DNA from: Phascolomyces articulosus | Lineage: Eukaryota > Mucoromycota > Mucoromycetes > Mucorales > Lichtheimiaceae | Direction of reading: 5' to 3' | NCBI GenBank assembly: GCA_025677815.1 | Contig: JAIXMP010000029.1 | Span: forward strand, 1-64,000 | Length of the DNA: 64,000 bases | Shown here: positions 14,359 to 25,511 of the stretch, piece by piece | Layout of the letters: every line of letters starts with the position of its first letter | How positions within the stretch are numbered: the first letter of the stretch is position 1 | Notes under the pieces: generated by a model | What the model was told of the DNA's origin: nothing | Databases searched by the model: none | The model's input: the letters and a program-made list of their open reading frames with translations, nothing else | Translations under genes and position numbers: made by a program

Positions 14359-14830
14359 GTTTTTTTTTTTCCTTTTTTTTTGGATTAAGAAGTAATATTA
14401 TGAAAAGAATAAAGAACTAATTGCTACCCACAAAGCTTGGATGTGTGGAGTTGCTCAATCAGAATCAAACGAGGGGAGACAATCAGGTGCGGAAAGAAAG
14501 GCTCATCAAGAAAGATGAATCTGCATTAAGCTGTCCATATGTCTTGGACATTGTATGCAACTTCTATGGATCTTGATGATAAGGTACGCTCTTTTTGTAT
14601 GGATTCTGGGAGAGAAGCAATAAAAAAGATATTGTGTAAAGGATTGAATAAAAGTTCAGCATAATATGGATGCTCCTCAAACCAATTTCCAAACAAAGTA
14701 CTTTTTTAGGACAGAGGATAAGGAAATATATGAAGTCATCGGTGAATAGACTGCATAAGCGACACTGAGACGATTCAATTCGGGAAAGATTGAAGCGGAA
14801 AAGGTATTGAGTACGGACCATGAGGAGAAT
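14359..14830 (-). mobile_element. Decayed LINE (non-LTR retrotransposon) 3' end
   Basis: On the minus strand, 14821 to about 14564 reads as a C-terminal LINE ORF2 fragment. It has a CxxC pair (CRLC) followed by DDFIYFLILCPKK, which matches the shape of the zinc-binding domain behind LINE reverse transcriptases, with the usual His replaced by Tyr. After a frame change the reading continues to about 14440 with YNVQDIW and CRFIFLDEPFFP, again typical of the LINE C-terminal tail, but broken by stops. An A-rich stretch (minus strand, 14359-14381) follows and may be the old poly(A) tail. The reverse transcriptase and endonuclease domains were not found. This is a short, dead, 5'-truncated copy. A database search would be needed to be sure. 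Confidence 0.5.
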
Positions 14831-17156
14831 TCAGCGATAAAGGAACAATTTAATGTTTTTACAATTCACCTGTTTGTTTTAAGATGTCAAAAATTTAAAA
14901 TGCTGAAGTACCTATCAATCGTTTTATACTTCTGATAAACTTTAAAAAGACAGACATTTGATTATCTCGGTTTTGGTGACAGAATATACTGTTGGCTAAT
15001 ATATCAATACGATTTTAACTCTATAAATAATGTAAAATCCTTATTATTAATCGTCCATTTTTGTCATTGTAAGAAGAATATCATTGAAATGATGCTGCAT
15101 ACCAGCATTACTAAGGTTACTGATTGGCATAGCAAATGTACGACCAGCGTATCCAACGTGAAACCGAAATATGATAATAGTTCATATCATCCCCGCAAAC
15201 TTTCCACACGGATATTCTCCAACTAATTGATCCATGGATAAGGTGTTGCTTGTGATGTTGAGTGTATTTGTGGGTACCAGGAATATGCGATCCCATGGAT
15301 GAACGCATGATTGTCAATAAAAATTAAAGATACATAGATGCTTTAGATAGAAATAGATAATTGATGATACTGGCACAGAAATTAGTGTTGGATTACACCA
15401 TTTAGAAAATTCAAACTTGCTTAAAACCGTTATTTGACACGAAAAGTTGCAAGTAAAGGTATGTTTCCGTCAGTTATCTATTCAACAAAACATCTGCTTA
15501 TCTTTTTGATCTACTAAAGCAAGCAAAATATACAAAAGTTAGTTTTTTGACATGTAACTTCAAAAAATGGTAGCGTTTTGATACACACAAGAAGTACATC
15601 ATCAATTGCTTTATAATATGTATGGAAAATAAATCGTCATATTCAGAGAACATCGTGAGGATGACATTCCTTATGTTACTTATGATGGCACAGAATATGA
15701 TTTATGGTTGATATAAAAAATAAAGTTAATTGGTATACATATATTGTTTTGATTTCACATGTCACTTGCATAATAAGGTTGCGTGCAGGTGTTGTCCATA
15801 AACAAAAATCAATTTTTCGCGTGAATTAACTAGTTTGATATTTTCAGCATTTCAAAATTTTTTATACTCTATAACAATGCATGCCAATATCCATATGAAC
15901 ACAGTATAATCAAGATCAGTAATTGCACATTCAGTATCTGTAGTTTATTATCATATCTCCAAAGAAAGTTTTACTGTGGCATCGCAACAAAAAAAAAATG
16001 CTAACAGTTATCTCATCTCGAGTTATATGCAGTTATGTGTTTAAAACTTTTAGCAAGGTATTATAAAATATTTTATCTAGAGATGTGACTCTATATTTAA
16101 AACCATATATTATTTTCATGTGCTTTATTGTGCTATGATGGTTTACGAAGTAGAAACGAAATCTGGTCCTTTTTGTTGTTCAATAAAACACTTGCCATTG
16201 CCCCTGGTTGTTACATGTGTTAATATTTTTACATATATACGCCTTAGCCTCAGCATTATTTTCTTTATTTACATAAAAAAATTGAATAAGATGTATGATC
16301 ATTCTTGGGTAAAAAATAGGATATGTAAGACATGATCAAAGTCGTGCAGAAGTTAATCTTAATGAAAAAAAGGGCGGGTATGTTATAGAGATATATGTTC
16401 ATACATAAACGATTAATGCCGTACTGTGCATGCTCCTTCAGATCTCATTATAAATACTCATCACGTGTCCCCTGTTCTGACGTCTTACTAACCGATTAGG
16501 TTATTCCGACATGGTCCAAGATTATGACAAGTGAAGGGAACCATCAACGCAGCCGAAAGCAGGGTCACCATGATGTGTAAAAATAGTTTACAATGTATTA
16601 GTCGAGCCAATTTTTAAAAAAATTATTTGGTTTGTCATAAACCTATTACATTTCTATGAAGATGGTCGATGCGTAGCTTTCTCAAACACTTGGACGAAAT
16701 ATACAGTTGGATTATAATATAATTCTCACACGAAAGCCCCTTACTGACGAGTATAGTAACAGATAACGGATCAAAGTTTTTTTTTTTGAATTATATATAT
16801 TTATGAGATCACAAAATAGGGATAATAATTATTCAATAAATTCAAATGTGTTTTTTTTCTTTTTTTTTTGCATGGATAAAGATTGAAAAAAAAGTATATA
16901 AGAAAATTAGTAAAATCTCCCTTTAAAGAAATGTACATACAACGAAGTTAAAAAGAAAAAGAAAAAAAAAGAACATCAACTAAAAATGAATATATAATAT
17001 ATGTGTGTGTTGTTTAGAAAATATGTTTAGAAGAGTTTGGAAGGGTGGGGTGGTTAGGGTGTTCGAGGATAGAAACTAAAGAAAAAGGAGATGGGAGATA
17101 ATGGATAAACAAAGGAAATAGGATTATAAAGAAGAGCATATGAAATAAAAGTGAGC

Positions 17157-18893
17157 TTATTGCAAAAGAACGCGTGCTGGCAACAATACAACTTGCTCAT
17201 CGTCAATGAAAAGGGGACTGATTACCATCTTGACTACCTTATCACTGTCAGCATGAACATCACCCACCACAGCCATCACATGTTCATCGTATTTGCTTCC
17301 AATAGCCAAAGGTTGTATTGAAACATCTGCTTCACCACCATGAAGAACCAAAGACAAAGCAGTACATTGATCCAATACATCATTCCACAAGTTTCTGTGT
17401 TCAATAATTCCGTTATCCCTTCCTTCTTGTTCTGTTGTTGCTGTGTTACTTTCTCCATTCACAAGTTTATTCACAGTTCCACCTTCAGCAAGCATTTGTT
17501 CCAATTTCTGAGTCATTTGACTGCGCAGTAATTCCAAATATTCTTTGGTGGCTGGATTTAATGATAAAGACTGAACTGTTTGTCGTCGATACCATTTAGC
17601 AAAGTTGGCACCCAACGTTGTTTGGAATCGACGAATTTGATCCGCGTATGCTAAGTTGAGTAATTCTTGATTTTCAGTACCAAATGGCAAGGGGATAAAA
17701 TAGGCATCCGAGATTTGTGTAAATAGGAATTGTTCCAGTGTAGGTCGCCAGCTTTGGTCATCTTCTTGCACTGTCAGTTGAACGAAACGGATCACCAATT
17801 CAGCCAAACGGGCAAGTTGTTGTGTCAAAGCACGGGAGTTGGGTGTTGTATGATGACTAAATTCATATCCAGTGGTGGGTGCTGCTGTCCCTCCAGAAGG
17901 AGAAATTGGAACAGCAGTAGCAATCGGTGCCGATGTTGCTACTGGTGCTGTAGTAGGTATAGCTGTAGTAGTTGCGGCAGGAGCAGTTGAGGAGGCATGA
18001 GAATAAGATGAAGAGACAGGTCTGGATGTTGTTGTCGTTGTGGGTGCCATCGAAGTATTAATCAATTTGCTCTGTTGAGTCCATCGTTCCAACTCTTCAG
18101 GAGTGACTTGGGAAAGATGAAGTGCACGACCATAGATTTCCTCGTTACAACCGGTCAAGGAACGCAAGTTTTCAATGACTTCGGATTGATGTTTTTGAGC
18201 AATTTGTAAGTTGCGGAGTTGGTTATGGAGCACCTCGTTTTCTTCCATGAGTTCTGCAAATGACTTCGTAACAGAAGCAAAACTAGGTTGAGGTTGTGGT
18301 GGAGCAGAGATATCATCATTGACAACGTTATGGTGATGGGTACGTTGATGGTGATGAAGATGATGGTTACTATCTACATCACTATTGGTGTCACTTTCAT
18401 CACCGAAATCTGCTGTTGCTGAACGGGTCCCTTCGTCACCAAACTCGGCTGCATTTGACCTAGACCGTTTGTCATCGTCTGTTGTAATGCTACTGGCATT
18501 ATCGTGAGGTACATCTAAATCCCGAAGTGCTTCTAATCGAAAAGAAGAAGCCGAAGTAGAAGTATTATCAGCTAGTAAAGAAGTATGCATGGGGTCTCTG
18601 GTTTCACTAATGCCGTCCAATGTGGATCGATCGTCGTCTGTTTCTCGCCCTTCTGCTGTTGCTCGACTACTGCTAATTAAACTTGCTGTACCGCCAGGTC
18701 CACTGATAACCGATTCTTGGTCGTCAATGGTAGCAGCAACACTCCACGTGTCTGTGTCGCGATGTCGAACAGCATCAAAGGTATCCAAAAGGTCTGTTTT
18801 ACGCATGGAGCTATATCGATGGGGAAAACCGTCTGGCATACGATGAAGAAAGACGTCTTTTTCACTACCGTCGTGTGAAGACACCGAGCTCAT
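17157..18893 (-). CDS. Uncharacterised 578-aa protein with coiled coil
   Basis: A single uninterrupted exon of 578 codons starts at the first ATG. I do not recognise the family. The N-terminal 200 residues are rich in S, T and D and look disordered, with an acidic stretch and a His-rich patch (about 178-190). Residues about 213-250 (from FAELMEENEVLHNQL) look like a short coiled coil. A T/A/P-rich linker runs to about 345. The C-terminal 230 residues (from about LTQQLARLAELVIRF) are more regular and helical and probably form the conserved domain. No signal peptide or membrane segment is seen. Such an architecture suits a cytosolic scaffold or trafficking protein, but that is only a guess. It shares a 319-nt divergent promoter with the esterase gene. 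Confidence 0.85.
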   Translation of the reverse strand: MSSVSSHDGSEKDVFLHRMPDGFPHRYSSMRKTDLLDTFDAVRHRDTDTWSVAATIDDQESVISGPGGTASLISSSRATAEGRETDDDRSTLDGISETRDPMHTSLLADNTSTSASSFRLEALRDLDVPHDNASSITTDDDKRSRSNAAEFGDEGTRSATADFGDESDTNSDVDSNHHLHHHQRTHHHNVVNDDISAPPQPQPSFASVTKSFAELMEENEVLHNQLRNLQIAQKHQSEVIENLRSLTGCNEEIYGRALHLSQVTPEELERWTQQSKLINTSMAPTTTTTSRPVSSSYSHASSTAPAATTTAIPTTAPVATSAPIATAVPISPSGGTAAPTTGYEFSHHTTPNSRALTQQLARLAELVIRFVQLTVQEDDQSWRPTLEQFLFTQISDAYFIPLPFGTENQELLNLAYADQIRRFQTTLGANFAKWYRRQTVQSLSLNPATKEYLELLRSQMTQKLEQMLAEGGTVNKLVNGESNTATTEQEGRDNGIIEHRNLWNDVLDQCTALSLVLHGGEADVSIQPLAIGSKYDEHVMAVVGDVHADSDKVVKMVISPLFIDDEQVVLLPARVLLQ

Positions 18894-19212
18894 TGGTGGT
18901 TATTTTTATTTCTTTATTTTTTATTAAGAAGAAAAAAAGGTGACTTTAGAAAGTAGAAAAAAAAAGTGTAACTTGAGATAAAAAAAAGTTTTGTGCGTAT
19001 TGAGCGAAGAAGAGAGGCAAAAATGTAAGTGTGTGTGTGGGTAAAGCGTAGAAGGGAGAAAAAGAACAGCGAATGATTTTTAGGGCTAGAATTTCACTCA
19101 TTTGGTGTTACATTTATATGTCCCGGAACCCTGAAGTCTTCTCTCTCTTTCAATTTCTCTCTCTCTCTTTCTCTCTTTTTAATACCTCCTTTCTTTTTTG
19201 AAACGAACAACC
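18894..19212. promoter_or_regulatory. Divergent promoter between unknown gene and esterase
   Basis: This 319-nt spacer separates two head-to-head genes. It holds a CT-rich tract (about 19138-19180, CTCTCTCTTT type) just upstream of the esterase start, a pattern often seen before fungal transcription starts. No clear TATA box is seen. Confidence 0.5.
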
Positions 19213-20741
19213 ATGATTGATGTCTTAATGGACATTATACCTCAACCCAAATCAGTACTATTGGCATTGGTAATTGTATTCTTTGGAACAAAAAATGGTC
19301 GAAAACTACGTAAGAATACCTCTTTTCTTTTTATTCTGATTCCTGTAATAAAATATGTATCCGAGTATTTTTTTTTTTGCTTAACAGTTTTGTCATATTA
19401 GTTAGTATCTTAGTGGCAAGATTTATTCGAAAGATAATTTTTTATATTCCTATTCCACTACGATATAAATTTATCGCCACGGGATTACAACTCCCACTTT
19501 CAATGCAACGAAAAACGTTACAAACTATACTAGCTCCCACTACTTCTGAAAAACGGCATATTTTACGTGTTCGACGAGAATCATGGAATGGAGATTGGAT
19601 CATACCATATATCAGAAAACATAAAGATCCTTATGCTCGAGCAGAAGAGATTGCACAACAATCTGATGTTGTTATTTTGTACTTTCATGGTAAGGACCAA
19701 TATGATATGGATAGAGGGAGAGAGGGTTTAACATTGAAATAGATAAACTCATGCTTTTTTTTTATGTCATATATACAATTATTTTATGCAGGTGGCGGTT
19801 TCCATTTAGGTAAAAAACTAATACATTTGTTGGGGATCATACTCTTTTGTCCCAATAACTATACTTATTTTATCATCCATTGTAATAAATTAGGTTTCTC
19901 CACTGAATATATGGCAAGTTTCTTATATATCATTGATAATTTGAAAACCAAGCATGGATTAAAAGCAGTTATTTTGAGTGTGGATTATTCATTATCACCA
20001 GAAAATACGTATCCAAAAGCACAAGACGATTGTGTTCATGCTTATCGACATCTTGTCCATGATTTAAGTATTAGTCCATCTCGTATTATTGTTGGTAAGT
20101 GAATAATTTGCTTATCTTACATCACCATCCAATTTTTATTTCATCGCACCATGAGATATTTACATAATTCCATTTCTTATGTGACTCTGTATATTAAAAA
20201 AATAGCGGGCGATAGTAGCGGAGGCAATTTGGCTGCATCCATGTTATTAAGAATACGTGATCAACGATCGGACCCTGCTTTGGCTCAATTACCACCTATT
20301 CCTATTCCTGCTGGATGCGCCCTTATTTCACCTTTGGTGACAATGACACTTCCAGGAAAAACAGAAAAATACTATTGTGATTATGTTCGAACTTGGCAAA
20401 TTGCTTATTATCGAGAAAACTATGTTCCCCGCTACAATTCAATGGAACCAAGTTACTGTGAGGCGTTTATGCGTCAACCTTTCTTGTCTCCCTTGTATGG
20501 TAATTTTGATAATTTTTGTCCAACATTTGTTTCTTATGGTGGTGGTGAGCTTTTAGAACCGCAAGTGTTGGCGTTCATTGACAGGTTGGAGCATCATCAT
20601 GTGCCTGTCACGGTGGTGACACGTCCAAAAACGGGCCATATATGGATCATAGAACCTCATGTTGCTTCTTGTAAATCCATATGGCGAAAGGATTTAACGA
20701 AGTTGGTTGATTGGTGTGCAAATGTCGGTGGTATGCATTAA
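19213..20741 (+). CDS. HSL-type alpha/beta hydrolase (esterase/lipase)
   Basis: Five exons: 19213-19309, 19402-19689, 19792-19809, 19894-20094 and 20206-20741, giving about 379 aa. The hormone-sensitive lipase family is shown by the oxyanion-hole motif HGGGFHLG (residues 128-135) and the nucleophile box GDSSGGN (Ser205 expected). A C-terminal GHIW supplies the likely catalytic His. The N-terminus carries a hydrophobic segment (about 14-27), so the enzyme may be anchored in the ER or lipid-droplet membrane. It should hydrolyse a carboxyl ester; the substrate cannot be told. The third exon is only 18 nt and completes the oxyanion motif. Exon 2 must use the AG at 19400-19401, because the earlier AG at 19386-19387 leads to an in-frame stop. 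Confidence 0.9.
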
Positions 20742-21133
20742 AAAAATGCAAGGAATTTATATATGTGTGTTTATCCTATGTGAGTTATTTCACATACAAT
20801 GGTTATTATTATTACCATTATTATACCTGTTAGAGTATACTTTCTTCACTATCCTGCATGTTGTATAGAAAAGTATCCATATATACACAAGCGTGTTATA
20901 TTAATATCATACAGAAAAAAAAACCATTTCCCCCACTTCGCTCCTTTTTCAGTTATTAATCATTATCTCTAATATAAAAATCATTTTACTATTAATTATT
21001 TTTGAATATGAAGGCGAATTAGGATAAAAGTAATAAATGTGTTTATTGTGATATATTTAGATTAAAAATTCTGAGAATATGGGTGAGGTTACTAACATGC
21101 TATTCATCGATTACTGATAGTTGCTAATGTCAT
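20742..21133. other. Convergent intergenic spacer, nothing recognised
   Basis: This 392-nt AT-rich spacer lies between the 3' ends of the esterase and LDH genes. It should hold both polyadenylation regions. No gene is seen. Confidence 0.6.
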
Positions 21134-22445
21134 TTATGATTTTTCAATACCATTCAAATTTTCATATCTTTCTCCAATTTCTCTCAATTTCTTTACACTC
21201 TCCATAAATTGTCTGTGCTCTTCAGGACCTAACGGTATGGGTAAAGTCGCTTCAATTCCATTTGCACCCACTTTCGCAGGTAATGAAATTACGGTACCCA
21301 CTTCTTTCACATAAACAGACAAAGGTCGGATATCCATCGAGTTTCTCAAGACAGATTCGCAAATCGATGATGCACATGCACCGATACCATAATAAGTCGA
21401 GCCTTTATGTTGAATGATATCCATGGCCTTGTTTGCAATGGATAATCGTACCTTTTCTTTGTCTAATTTTTGAACTTCTGGAAATGAAAGTAAAGGTCGG
21501 CCACCAATGCTGGCTGCATTCCATGCAATAAATTGACTATCACCATGTTCACCTAAAACATATGCATGAATACAAGATGCAGAAATCTATTGTTGTAATC
21601 AATTATATTTTATGTGCATATACAAGTTAGTACAGAAAAATAACGACAACAATATATCATTACATATAGATACGTACATCAAACAAATCTGATAGATAAA
21701 CTGTTAATCGAGAGGTATCCAGGAAAGTACCGGAACCAAACACTTGGCTACGCGGCAGTCCAGATAGATTCTGCGCAATTAAAGTCAATGTATCCACAGG
21801 ATTGGTAACCAACATAATCACCGCATCTTTACGAATAGGTTGCATACCACCGATAATTTCTTTTAATATGTGATAGTTTCGGTCAATGAGCTAATATAAA
21901 TATATACATCCGTACCGCCAAAAATAATTTAACATGAGTGATGAATCTTTCGTCATAATTTCTCATAAAAAAATAAGAAAAAAATAATCCACCTGCTGCC
22001 GAGATTCACCAGGTTGTTGCTTTGCACCTGCTGTGATTACAACGACTTCAGATTGACCTGCTTCTTTGTACGTCCCTTGACGAACTTTAGTACTATTCAC
22101 TATATTTGCATCTGCCAAATCCCATGTTTGTCCTAACGCAAATTCTCCATTTTGATCAACCAATAAAATTTCGGATGCCACATTTTTCATCATGGTCAAC
22201 AAGGCAATGGTAGAACCAACAGCACCTGCACCCACCACTGCCACTTGCTTCGATGTTCCACATCGTTCCTTATCAGTGGTATAATGACGGCAAGGATATT
22301 GAATTGCTACTTTAATCGCAGTGGACGAGGATTGATTGAAAGTAGAAGGTATCTTTACACCAAGCTTATTGACTTGGCCAGTTAACGGTGGTCTTGAATA
22401 ACAAGCTCTTACATAGCGTGGTAAAGTTGACCTAAGCGCGAGCAT
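21134..22445 (-). CDS. LDH: NAD-dependent L-lactate dehydrogenase with N-terminal leader
   Basis: Exons 22445-21993, 21890-21678 and 21586-21134 give 372 aa. The core is an NAD-dependent LDH: Rossmann [10 protein letters not shown], substrate loop [29 protein letters not shown] and the proton-relay motif GEHGDSQ. The loop carries Gln at the position where LDH has Gln and malate dehydrogenase has Arg, so the reaction should be pyruvate to L-lactate. Plain LDHs are about 310-330 aa. This one has about 66 extra N-terminal residues rich in R, S, T and A, with no acidic residue before about residue 58, which looks like a mitochondrial presequence ([18 protein letters not shown]). A TATA-like element lies 71 nt upstream. 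The gene is divergent from the NmrA-like gene. Confidence 0.93.
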
Positions 22446-22515
22446 GGGTTTATGATTTTGTAAAGCAAGAAAAAAGATGAAGGAAATAAAAAAGAATGAG
22501 ATGAGGTAGAGAAAT

Positions 22516-22523
22516 TATATATA
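22516..22523 (-). promoter_or_regulatory. TATA-like element upstream of LDH
   Basis: TATATATA lies 71 nt upstream of the LDH start codon, at a plausible distance for a short 5' UTR. In such AT-rich DNA it may be chance. Confidence 0.4.
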
Positions 22524-23232
22524 ACACGAATAGAGTCGGGCCTTTATCTTTTTTTATGCATGGGTTATCTTGTATGGTAGAGAGCATTTTGTGTCACAAA
22601 CATTGTTCATCGAAATATATCGGAATAGCTTTATTAAGGTATTGCCGTCCAAGATTATCCCCTCGTCATCAGGTTACTTTTTTATTGTAAAGGATTACTG
22701 CACTACTAATGTTTCGTGCATAAATACTCAATTTTTAAATTGTTTTGAGTGTGACTTGAAAACAAAGATAAAGAGTAATTTTAAATAATGTTACTGTAGC
22801 AATACTGGAGGAGGTAGCAAATATGTGTACGTGTAACTTACAGATCAATTGTAGAAGGTAATTTTGTTTATAGAAATTCAATAATTAGAGTTGAGTCCAA
22901 GTCACATAGTTTTTCAATAGCCACTTATGCTATGAAGTGTTAATAAACAGATGATTAACGTATATAGCATCATTTTAAACACCAAAAACTTTAATAAAAT
23001 AGTTGTGGTTTATGAACAGTTATATACAATAGTAACAGACTTGATATCTAAATATCCAATACGAATTATAGTAAGTAAACTTATCCTGGACTCTATATGT
23101 GATCTTCTATATATTATGCATAAAAAAAAATACCATCTTTACTCTGAGTGGTCCTATAACAATTAATATCCGTATTATAATAAGTGATATGTTTTACTGC
23201 TATTGAAGAAGAAGAAGAAGAAGATAAAATGG

Positions 23233-23600
23233 TATAAATACAACAGCCCATTGGTGATAAGACAGTCGACGTCAGGCGCTAAAAAGCATCGATTTCAGTA
23301 AGTTTTCTCATAATATTCTACTTACAAATCTATAGTATGTCGGATGCATATATATAACAATAGGTACATGATAAAACGATCCTAGCTAATATCCTTTTTA
23401 TTTACAACAAATTAGAATATCATGGACGAAACTACAGATTCAAAAACAAAGCACACATAAAAATGTTTTATTCTGCATTTACAATCGGTCTAACAAGTAA
23501 GCTATTATAAACTGTTTTTTATTGTTAAAGTCCGTAATATAAATTCTGGAAATTCTAATAATGTATATTATTATACTCATCATGTAGATCATATATAGAC
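23233..23600 (+). ncRNA. Candidate spliced transcript, probably non-coding
   Basis: A TATAAATA box at 23233-23240 is followed by an unusually mixed-composition stretch and a consensus donor GTAAGT at 23298. An acceptor follows at 23414-23415, then a second donor GTAAGC at 23497 and an acceptor at 23586-23587. The middle exon holds only a 12-codon frame from 23422, ending with TAA. A purely non-coding transcript, or the spliced leader of something further right, would explain this. It is an inference from signals alone and could be chance. Confidence 0.2.
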
Positions 23601-24531
23601 TAATCAGAAACCAAGGCAAAGACAAAAAAAAAAAGCTCACGAACATCAAACCCAAAAGAACTACAATTCATATTAAGCAAGAACAAAATACGAAAAAAAA
23701 CCCACCAACGTCAAGATATTACCATCGTCGACCAATACAAAACAAATTCATGTTATTCAACTTTATTACAGCGTATCTTCAATACGTATCCTACTAAAAG
23801 AAACAAACATTATCTTACTACCAGCAATACTTTATCAATCAATTCCAAAAAAAAGAAAAAAAAAAGCAAACAAACAAGCAAAAAAATATATAAACCATCA
23901 TCACAGGCAAATAACCAGTTACTAACATTTTCAGGATTATTTGGATAGGTATTTATATTGTTGCAATCGCATTCCTATAAGTATATTCAATTATTATACC
24001 TCTACATCCTCCTTTATATATAAAAATTGCATTTAAAAATAACATCACCATTTAGGAAGAAGAAAAAATAATCATAAATAGTAATAATATAAATAAATAA
24101 ATAAATTGAGTATATTGATCATCTCGAATAAGGTATATTCATTTGTTTATATACATATATCTACAATATAATTCATATTCATGCATCACTGGAATAAAAA
24201 ACGGAATTTTGCTGTTACTATGTAAATAAAGTATGTAACAATTGCTTTATAGATACTCAAGATCTTCTCATTATCAAGATTAATTAATTTCCCAATGTGG
24301 TTGTATGCATTACGTATGTTCAGTTACAGTGTTATTTTAGTTCGCTTATTAATCATAGGCGATCAACCAAAAATAATGCAGAAACTCTGGTATTTATTTT
24401 TTGTGTCATGAGGAAGCATTTTGATGGATGTCTCACTCAAAGTTAACTCTCACGTACTAGTGGCTAAGTACACCTGAATTTATTTTCTTTATGTTGATTA
24501 TAAATCAATCGATTGCAAGATTTATGTATTA

Positions 24532-24540
24532 TATATAAAG
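24532..24540 (+). promoter_or_regulatory. TATA box of the NmrA-like gene
   Basis: TATATAAAG lies 68 nt upstream of the start codon, at a usual spacing for a fungal core promoter. Confidence 0.5.
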
Positions 24541-24608
24541 AGCAAGCACGGTAGTATTTAGGTTATACTTTTTTCACTTTAGCATCACAACTCAGTTTTT
24601 TTTTTATC

Positions 24609-25511
24609 ATGGTCTCTCAACAAGAAGAACGTATTTATTTTGTTGGTGGCACGGGTTTTGTTGGTAAAAAAGCTGTTGAAGACACTTTGGATGCTGGTAT
24701 CAAGGTCACAATTTATACGCGGCATCCTGAAAAATCCAACTTCAGTGAACATCCCAACGTAACATTTGTTCAAGGCGATTATGACAATATTACGGCTTTT
24801 GAAAAATCCATTGCAGGCCACACACGTCTTTTTTTATTAACTGCCACTTACGACCGTGTGGCCCAAATAAAGGGAGCCTTTGCCAGGCTTGCCTATGCTG
24901 CTGGTGTCAAACAAATCATTGATATTTCTACCATTACGATTGATCTATCTCTATTCACTTATATTGCTCAAAGCCATTTTGCTGGTGAAGAAGCTATTCG
25001 GGATGCTAAAAACTCCTTTTTCCCCGACGATCAACAACTCAGTTTTGTCAGTCTTCGTCCTTGGCGATTCATGTCAAACAACTCCCTTTTTTACAACGAC
25101 TCAATTACCCATCGCAATATCATCACCGGTACGGCTGATCCTGACATACCACAAGGCTATATCTCTCCTAATGATATTGGTTCTTTGGCAGCCATTATTT
25201 TGCGCGAACCAATTGAAAAACACGGTGACGCCATTTATCCCATGACTGGGCAACTTTTGACAGCCAGTCAACGCGCGGAGATAGCAAGTAAAGTGTTGGA
25301 TCGCCCTATTAAGTACAAACAGTGGTCTGTCAAGGAACAATACGATGTCCTATCCAAAGCACTAGGTGGAATTCATAAGGCTGCTTACGATCTTGCTCAA
25401 GATATTCGACCTGATTTTAATCACTCCCCTGGTCTTTCGATTGTTTTGGGTCGAGAGCCAGAAACTCTAGAGGAATGGTTCACAAAGAACAAGGATTTGT
25501 TTAGAGCTTAA
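24609..25511 (+). CDS. NmrA-like NAD(P)-binding oxidoreductase
   Basis: One exon of 300 aa. The N-terminus is a Rossmann fold with the glycine motif VGGTGFVGK (residues 13-21), as in atypical short-chain dehydrogenases of the NmrA/HSCARG group. Later features typical of the group are FVQGDYDN, the conserved loop LRPWRFMSNN and the C-terminal SPGLSIVLGREPETLEEW, close to the pattern seen in NmrA-like reductases. The usual catalytic YxxxK is not obvious, so the protein may be a redox sensor or a reductase acting on a small quinone or carbonyl compound. No targeting signal is seen. It ends 215 nt from the converging AARSD1-like gene. Confidence 0.88.
   Translation: MVSQQEERIYFVGGTGFVGKKAVEDTLDAGIKVTIYTRHPEKSNFSEHPNVTFVQGDYDNITAFEKSIAGHTRLFLLTATYDRVAQIKGAFARLAYAAGVKQIIDISTITIDLSLFTYIAQSHFAGEEAIRDAKNSFFPDDQQLSFVSLRPWRFMSNNSLFYNDSITHRNIITGTADPDIPQGYISPNDIGSLAAIILREPIEKHGDAIYPMTGQLLTASQRAEIASKVLDRPIKYKQWSVKEQYDVLSKALGGIHKAAYDLAQDIRPDFNHSPGLSIVLGREPETLEEWFTKNKDLFRA

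Larger units (their letters stand above)
11481..17156. other. Gene-poor AT-rich region with a transposon relic
   Basis: No intact gene is visible in these 5.7 kb between the convergent TRK gene and the 578-aa gene. Open frames are short and have no family signature. The one recognisable item is a decayed LINE 3' end at about 14359-14830, described separately. A long poly(A) plus GA repeat lies at 14296-14339. The region near 15120-15320 and that near 16430-16570 are less AT-rich than their surroundings and could be older relics, but I cannot name them. Confidence 0.6.
22446..24608. other. Divergent AT-rich intergenic region
   Basis: This 2.2-kb stretch lies between the LDH and NmrA-like genes. 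No protein gene is visible. It contains a GAA repeat (about 23205-23223) and a TATA-like box at 23233-23240. Two good splice-donor and acceptor pairs follow (see the candidate spliced transcript), then a strongly G-poor, A/C-rich plus strand from about 23590 to 23900. Confidence 0.55.

Noticed and set aside
15117..15317. 66-codon minus-strand frame in the gene-poor region
   Set aside because: Slightly less AT-rich and possibly an old relic, but no family can be named, so it is not listed as a gene.
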